This document shows positions 8,300 to 12,084 of a DNA stretch of 12,084 nt, piece by piece. The notes under the pieces are model-generated. The model was not told the DNA's origin, made no database searches, and saw nothing but the letters and a program-made list of their open reading frames with translations. Every line of letters starts with the position of its first letter. The first letter of the stretch is position 1. Origin of the DNA: Hydnum rufescens UP504 (taxonomy: Eukaryota > Basidiomycota > Agaricomycetes > Cantharellales > Hydnaceae); NCBI GenBank assembly GCA_014904985.1, contig MU129119.1, positions 89,208 to 101,291 of the forward strand, written 5' to 3'. Made by a program: the position numbers and the translations under genes.

Positions 8300-8887
8300 A
8301 TGTCGCACGTCCCCCTCTGTCATTGTTCCTTCCTCGGTATGTTGTACTCATTGTTATGGGACAGTATGGACTGATAGGATCAGCCAAGCTGAGGGTATCC
8401 AAGTCGGATGACAATCCCAACGAGGAGTACTATGCCTGTATGAATCGGGGTACTCCACACCCAGCTTGCAAATTTTTCGGTATGTTACTCTGCGGATACT
8501 CTGAGACTTTCACTGATGGTATCTCTTTTTTCAGTCTGGGTCAATCAAGACACTACCATTGGATTTTCTTCCTCGCTGCTATCTGCGCCTTCAACACCTA
8601 AGCGATATGTATACAGCTTTTTCGTTCACTCACTTCTTACATAATCTTTTACCAGGACAAGGACCATCGACAACCCCAAGAACTCCTACGACAACCCGAG
8701 AACTCCTACAACAACCTCAAGGGTCGCTCCTGCTGCAATGGATCTAAGTCTTCAGGTTGAGGAATTGGAGATGGAAAGGGATAGATTTGAGGACTCAGCC
8801 ATATGGGCACAGTATGAGCTTACTCTGGTCACTGGTAAGTACAATGAGCTGAGGGCTAAGCTTGTTGCCCTACTTGAAGACGCTTAG
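8300..8887 (+). CDS. Small GRF-type zinc finger and coiled-coil protein
   Basis: GRF zinc fingers bind single-stranded nucleic acid in several DNA-processing proteins. Spliced reading: MSHVPLCHCSFLG, then SAKLRVSKSDDNPNEEYYAC, then HPACKFF and VWVNQD, giving CxC...C...C plus the aromatic CKFFVW signature. Exons 8300-8336, 8378-8479, 8535-8608 and 8656-8887; introns of 41, 55 and 47 nt. The first intron is very short, but its phase joins the two halves of the finger exactly. The last exon encodes a Thr/Pro linker with a 20-21 bp tandem repeat (8669-8709), then a coiled coil (VEELEMERDRFEDS, YNELRAKLVALLEDA) ending at TAG 8887. The linker frame does not connect cleanly to exon 3: the second linker repeat has CCC where the first has CCCC, and one further base is needed. 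So it is either frameshifted or spliced differently. It lies 79 bp before the KDZ gene, same strand. Confidence 0.72.
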
Positions 8888-8966
8888 GAATTTTCTACTC
8901 GTTACCACCTGTCCTAGAATAGTTTTCGGAGAGTCCCGAAGGTCTCTTTCCTTTCTTGCTCCATTT

Positions 8967-11900
8967 ATGTCTTCGCTTGGCCAAAAGCAAAAGCATTGGT
9001 GAGGCGCAATAGGAAGAAATTCGAAGCCGCAAATCAACTGTCGTTGTCCAAACAGCGGAAGGGCAACGAGGAGGCACTCCTCCATCCACTGACAGGCTCA
9101 GAGGATCCATATTGAGTTATCCCTGGCAATGAACTACCATCTGAACAGAGTTTGAATAGGAGGAAGCACAACGGTGTCATTTTCCTTGGAAGGGGTGCTG
9201 ATGGTCAGTCAATGTATCAGCAGGCTGGGCTCCCCACTCGGCAAGGTCCCCAATCTTCTGTCAGACACCTCCATTCAGCCCGACACCAACAGTTTTTTCA
9301 ACTTTGACTATGGATTTGATGCGATGGATTACCGTGTGCCCCAAGATCCCCATCCTATCCTTCACCCACGAGAAAGCCGGCACCTTATCAAAGACCGACA
9401 ATCCTGTCACTCTCGCGGCGATACGGTGCTGCTCACAAATGGAACACTATCATTCTCCCGAATTTAATTCGTCCTTACATGGCCTTTCATGTGGCCACGA
9501 ATTCTGGGTGTGATTGTGTCCAAGTCCTCCCAAGATGAACCTGTGTAGCTGTGGAGAGCCCAACATCAGGCTTGAGGTTACATGTGTCCGCCTAAAACAT
9601 ATGTCTTTTGATCCGCTGATGGAAACTGAATACTTATCCATATTCTTGCAGGTGTGACTCAATCATACTGTATGTCTGCAAATGTCTGCCAGCACCTCGG
9701 CAACTCATCGAACACAGACTATTTCCATGTGCTCCGGTCTTTCCTAAGCTCGCTGTTGAGCTTGATATGCTTGAGTTTCGCTGCAGGCCTCTTCATTAAT
9801 TTGGCCCCTAATGAAATGGCCTGGCGGCAACGCTCACAGAATTCCTCAGTACTCAAGGCTACATCTTCACTTTTTCCGTGAGTGTTTGGATTCAACTAAC
9901 ACCCCTACTGTATCTAATGTTTATATCACAAAGGATTTGCTTCAGTGACGCTTCAGAAATGCGCTTGCACAGTACCAGGTGCTGATGCAGGTTGTTGAAG
10001 CTGAGGTCAGCAAATCTGTCGAGGTCGCCCGGAATCTAGCTCTTGCTGCCTCTGTGACACTATCTGCCCAACATTTCAAGGCGGAGCTTCCAACGCTTGA
10101 TGAATCTACACCGCTCTTTGACCGCTCTTACCTCAATGGCCAAAGTGAGGATGGCCACTCCCACAATTGAAAAATGGCGAGGCTGTCAGCGCCCCAGTGC
10201 ATACCTTCGTTCTCGCTGCCCTCTTTGCTTTGGAGGGAGACCCCAGTACTCAAGAGAACACGTTGGTACATTTATGATAGACATTTTGAACTTGCACTAA
10301 CGGACACTCATTCCAGACACACTGCCGTGGTCTGCATAGATGCCAACTTCCAGCAGAAGCGGGGGATCGGCATAGACGATAGAATGGTTCGGCTCCTGAA
10401 CTGGACCCTCGCTTCAGCCACGTATCAGGCACGAGGAAGAGGGAGAGAGTAGGGCATGTAGAGCCTTATATTATCATCGAGGGGGAGTTCGAATGGTAGG
10501 TGCTTAAATGCGATTTCATATACCGTAATGGAGTCTTCAGGTGTCGCTGGAGGGTGAGAAGCGCGCACACGTAGATGTATCTCCGCCTTCGCACACTGCT
10601 CCAGATTATCTCAGATACGTCTGTAATCTGATAGAGGCAAGGAGTGTGTAGGCAACCAGTCTGATTGCCCCGATTCAGAACAAATTGGGCCGCTCTTTAC
10701 ACCGGTCGAGATACATGCGCTAGAAGTGCCGCAGGAGTTGGAACGTTGAGACTGGTCACCGCGCGGTGACATGGCAATTCTACGATATATTGCCGCCATC
10801 TCGGGAAGTGCTGGATGGGATCCACGCGCACGAAGGACTACTGATGCTCTAACTGACAACTGTGTAGGGGCGAGTACCAATTCTGCATATTGCCTGGGGC
10901 TAGTGGACAGCGATCGTGTTAAGGCTTCAACAGCCTACTTCTCTGATACCAGCATGATGGCGATTTTGTGCCGTCATGATATAGTCCTTTTCTGGGCTAA
11001 TATGTGGACTGCTGGCGAGAAGCAGTTCTTTGCATTAGCACTGCTTGCTGCCATCATGGCCGAGCTCCCTTCAGATTGGACACTCAGGTTCTTATATGAT
11101 ATCGCATGTCAAATGCACTGAAGTCTGATCAAGTGGGATTTCTTGCCCGAGTATCTCCCCCGAATCCTCTTCGGCGTCTCTGTTTTCCATGCATATGGAC
11201 ACCAGTGGGTCTGCCAATTATGGTACCACCCACAAAAGGCTGGGATCTGGGGACTCTCGGATGGAGAGGGCTGTGAACGGTTTTGGAGCATGCTTTGTCG
11301 ACTTATTCCCGTTTTGCGCATCACAGGGGTAAGCTCTCCATTCCCATTTCAGGGTATCACGTACTAATAGTTCAACATATCATAGTTCCATCATTGTCAG
11401 TACATATTGAATCTCCAGATTGCCCATATTCATGGAATACAATTGATGGGTATGGCTGAGTGGCTTCAACGACGTATCACCAAAACAACGAAGCGTCTTG
11501 TAGATGCTCAGCCGAAACTTGAGGCCTGCAGCCACTCCTCCTCATTCCTTCGTCAGCAGTTCGCTGAGCAGCGCATCTATCAGAGCAAGCCTATTACTCG
11601 TATGCCCTTCCGAACTACTTATCTAATGCCTGCCCTAATCAAACATTGGAATAGGGCAATCGAAAAATAGCAGTATAAAAGCCATAGAGAAGATTGTCAC
11701 TTTACGAGAATCTGCCTCTGCCATGAAGGTCGCGATTGCATCGCTCGAGAGCGAGCTTATGAAATACATCTTGACTGATTCCATTGCAGTCAGTAGCGCT
11801 CGATTTGACATACTGACGAGCATTGAGGCAAAAACTCGTGTCCTCACCCGTCTCCAGAAAGACATCGACATCGTGACAAACCATATCAATCTTCATGACA

Positions 11901-12084
11901 AAGTTTCTGCAACCAGGCTGAACGAAATCAAAAAGCAGCCATTTTTCGCATTACAAATGAACATGCGCGCCATGAAAGCACGTCTCTGTACTAAGCTTCG
12001 AGAGCGAAAGTTCAAGCTCGCAAACCTTGAACGTGCCTATTGTAGCAAGCAAACAGGTACGTTCACATTTATGCAACCCTGCCC
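8967..12084 (+). pseudogene. KDZ (Kyakuja/Dileera/Zisupton) transposase with N-terminal cysteine cluster, broken, runs off the window
   Basis: KDZ transposases are DDE-type enzymes that move DNA elements common in Agaricomycetes. N-terminal to C-terminal: FNFDYGFDAMDYRVP (~9300), a CxC-like cysteine cluster (LCSCGEPNIRLEVTCVRL ~9540; VCKCLPAPRQL and LFPCAP ~9690), RPSAYLRSRCPLCFGG (~10190), then the catalytic region: VVCIDANF (Asp 10339-10341), LCRHDIVLFWANMWTAGEKQ, LYDIACQ (Asp 11098-11100), LFGVSVFHAYGHQWVCQL and DGEGCERFW (first Glu 11266-11268). A Lys/Arg-rich helical C-terminus (MRAMKARLCTKLRERKFKL) reaches a donor at the window edge. Introns seen: 9878-9933, 10266-10316, about 10497-10541, 11329-11385. 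Damage: in-frame TGA at 9113, 9946 and 11119, each one transition from Arg CGA; slips near 8980, 9295, 9414, 9532, 9780, 9826, 10150 and 11650. The catalytic Asp and Glu residues survive. Start at 8967 is a best guess. Confidence 0.9.

Noticed and set aside
10611..10880. Minus-strand ORF of 89 codons inside the KDZ gene
   Set aside because: Antisense to transposase coding sequence, with no independent evidence.

Overview
The window looks like a transposon-rich, decaying stretch of a mushroom-forming basidiomycete (Agaricomycete) nuclear genome. Three things point there: short GT-AG introns of about 41-69 nt, a KDZ (Kyakuja/Dileera/Zisupton) transposase with a cysteine cluster near its N-terminus, and a Ty1/copia relic. 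No prokaryotic, organellar, tRNA, rRNA or CRISPR features were seen.

Layout. 1-351 (-): copia relic covering the gag-pre-integrase zinc site. About 420-1424 (+): an Old Yellow Enzyme (NADH:flavin oxidoreductase) gene fragment that keeps its introns, including a 14-nt exon, but is broken and truncated. 1425-1785: non-coding, with GGGCCC palindromes. 1786-2608: a 20-bp minisatellite. 2609-3245: weak hypothetical ORF and a second tandem repeat (2892-3040). 3246-6063 (-): six-exon gene for an uncharacterised protein of about 843 residues, in frame at every junction except for one slip in a G8 run. 6149-7159 (-): a second uncharacterised gene, with no indel but three nonsense codons; fragments of its upstream part run to about 7494. 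7462-7796: two diverged direct copies of a ~150-bp sequence in an AT-rich divider. 8300-8887 (+): small GRF-type zinc finger plus coiled-coil gene. 8967-12084 (+, runs off the edge): KDZ transposase with all three expected acidic catalytic residues, but with stops and frameshifts.

How it fits together. The KDZ transposase and GRF gene run rightward, and the two uncharacterised genes run leftward from the same AT-rich divider. One reading is a single large KDZ element with divergent accessory genes; the other is unrelated genes caught in a transposon graveyard. Two kinds of damage recur: transitions at CpG, giving Arg CGA to TGA stops and most minisatellite variation, and one-base length changes in homopolymers. 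The first suggests methylated, silenced DNA. The second may be real decay or assembly error, so 'pseudogene' calls that rest only on homopolymer slips are provisional.
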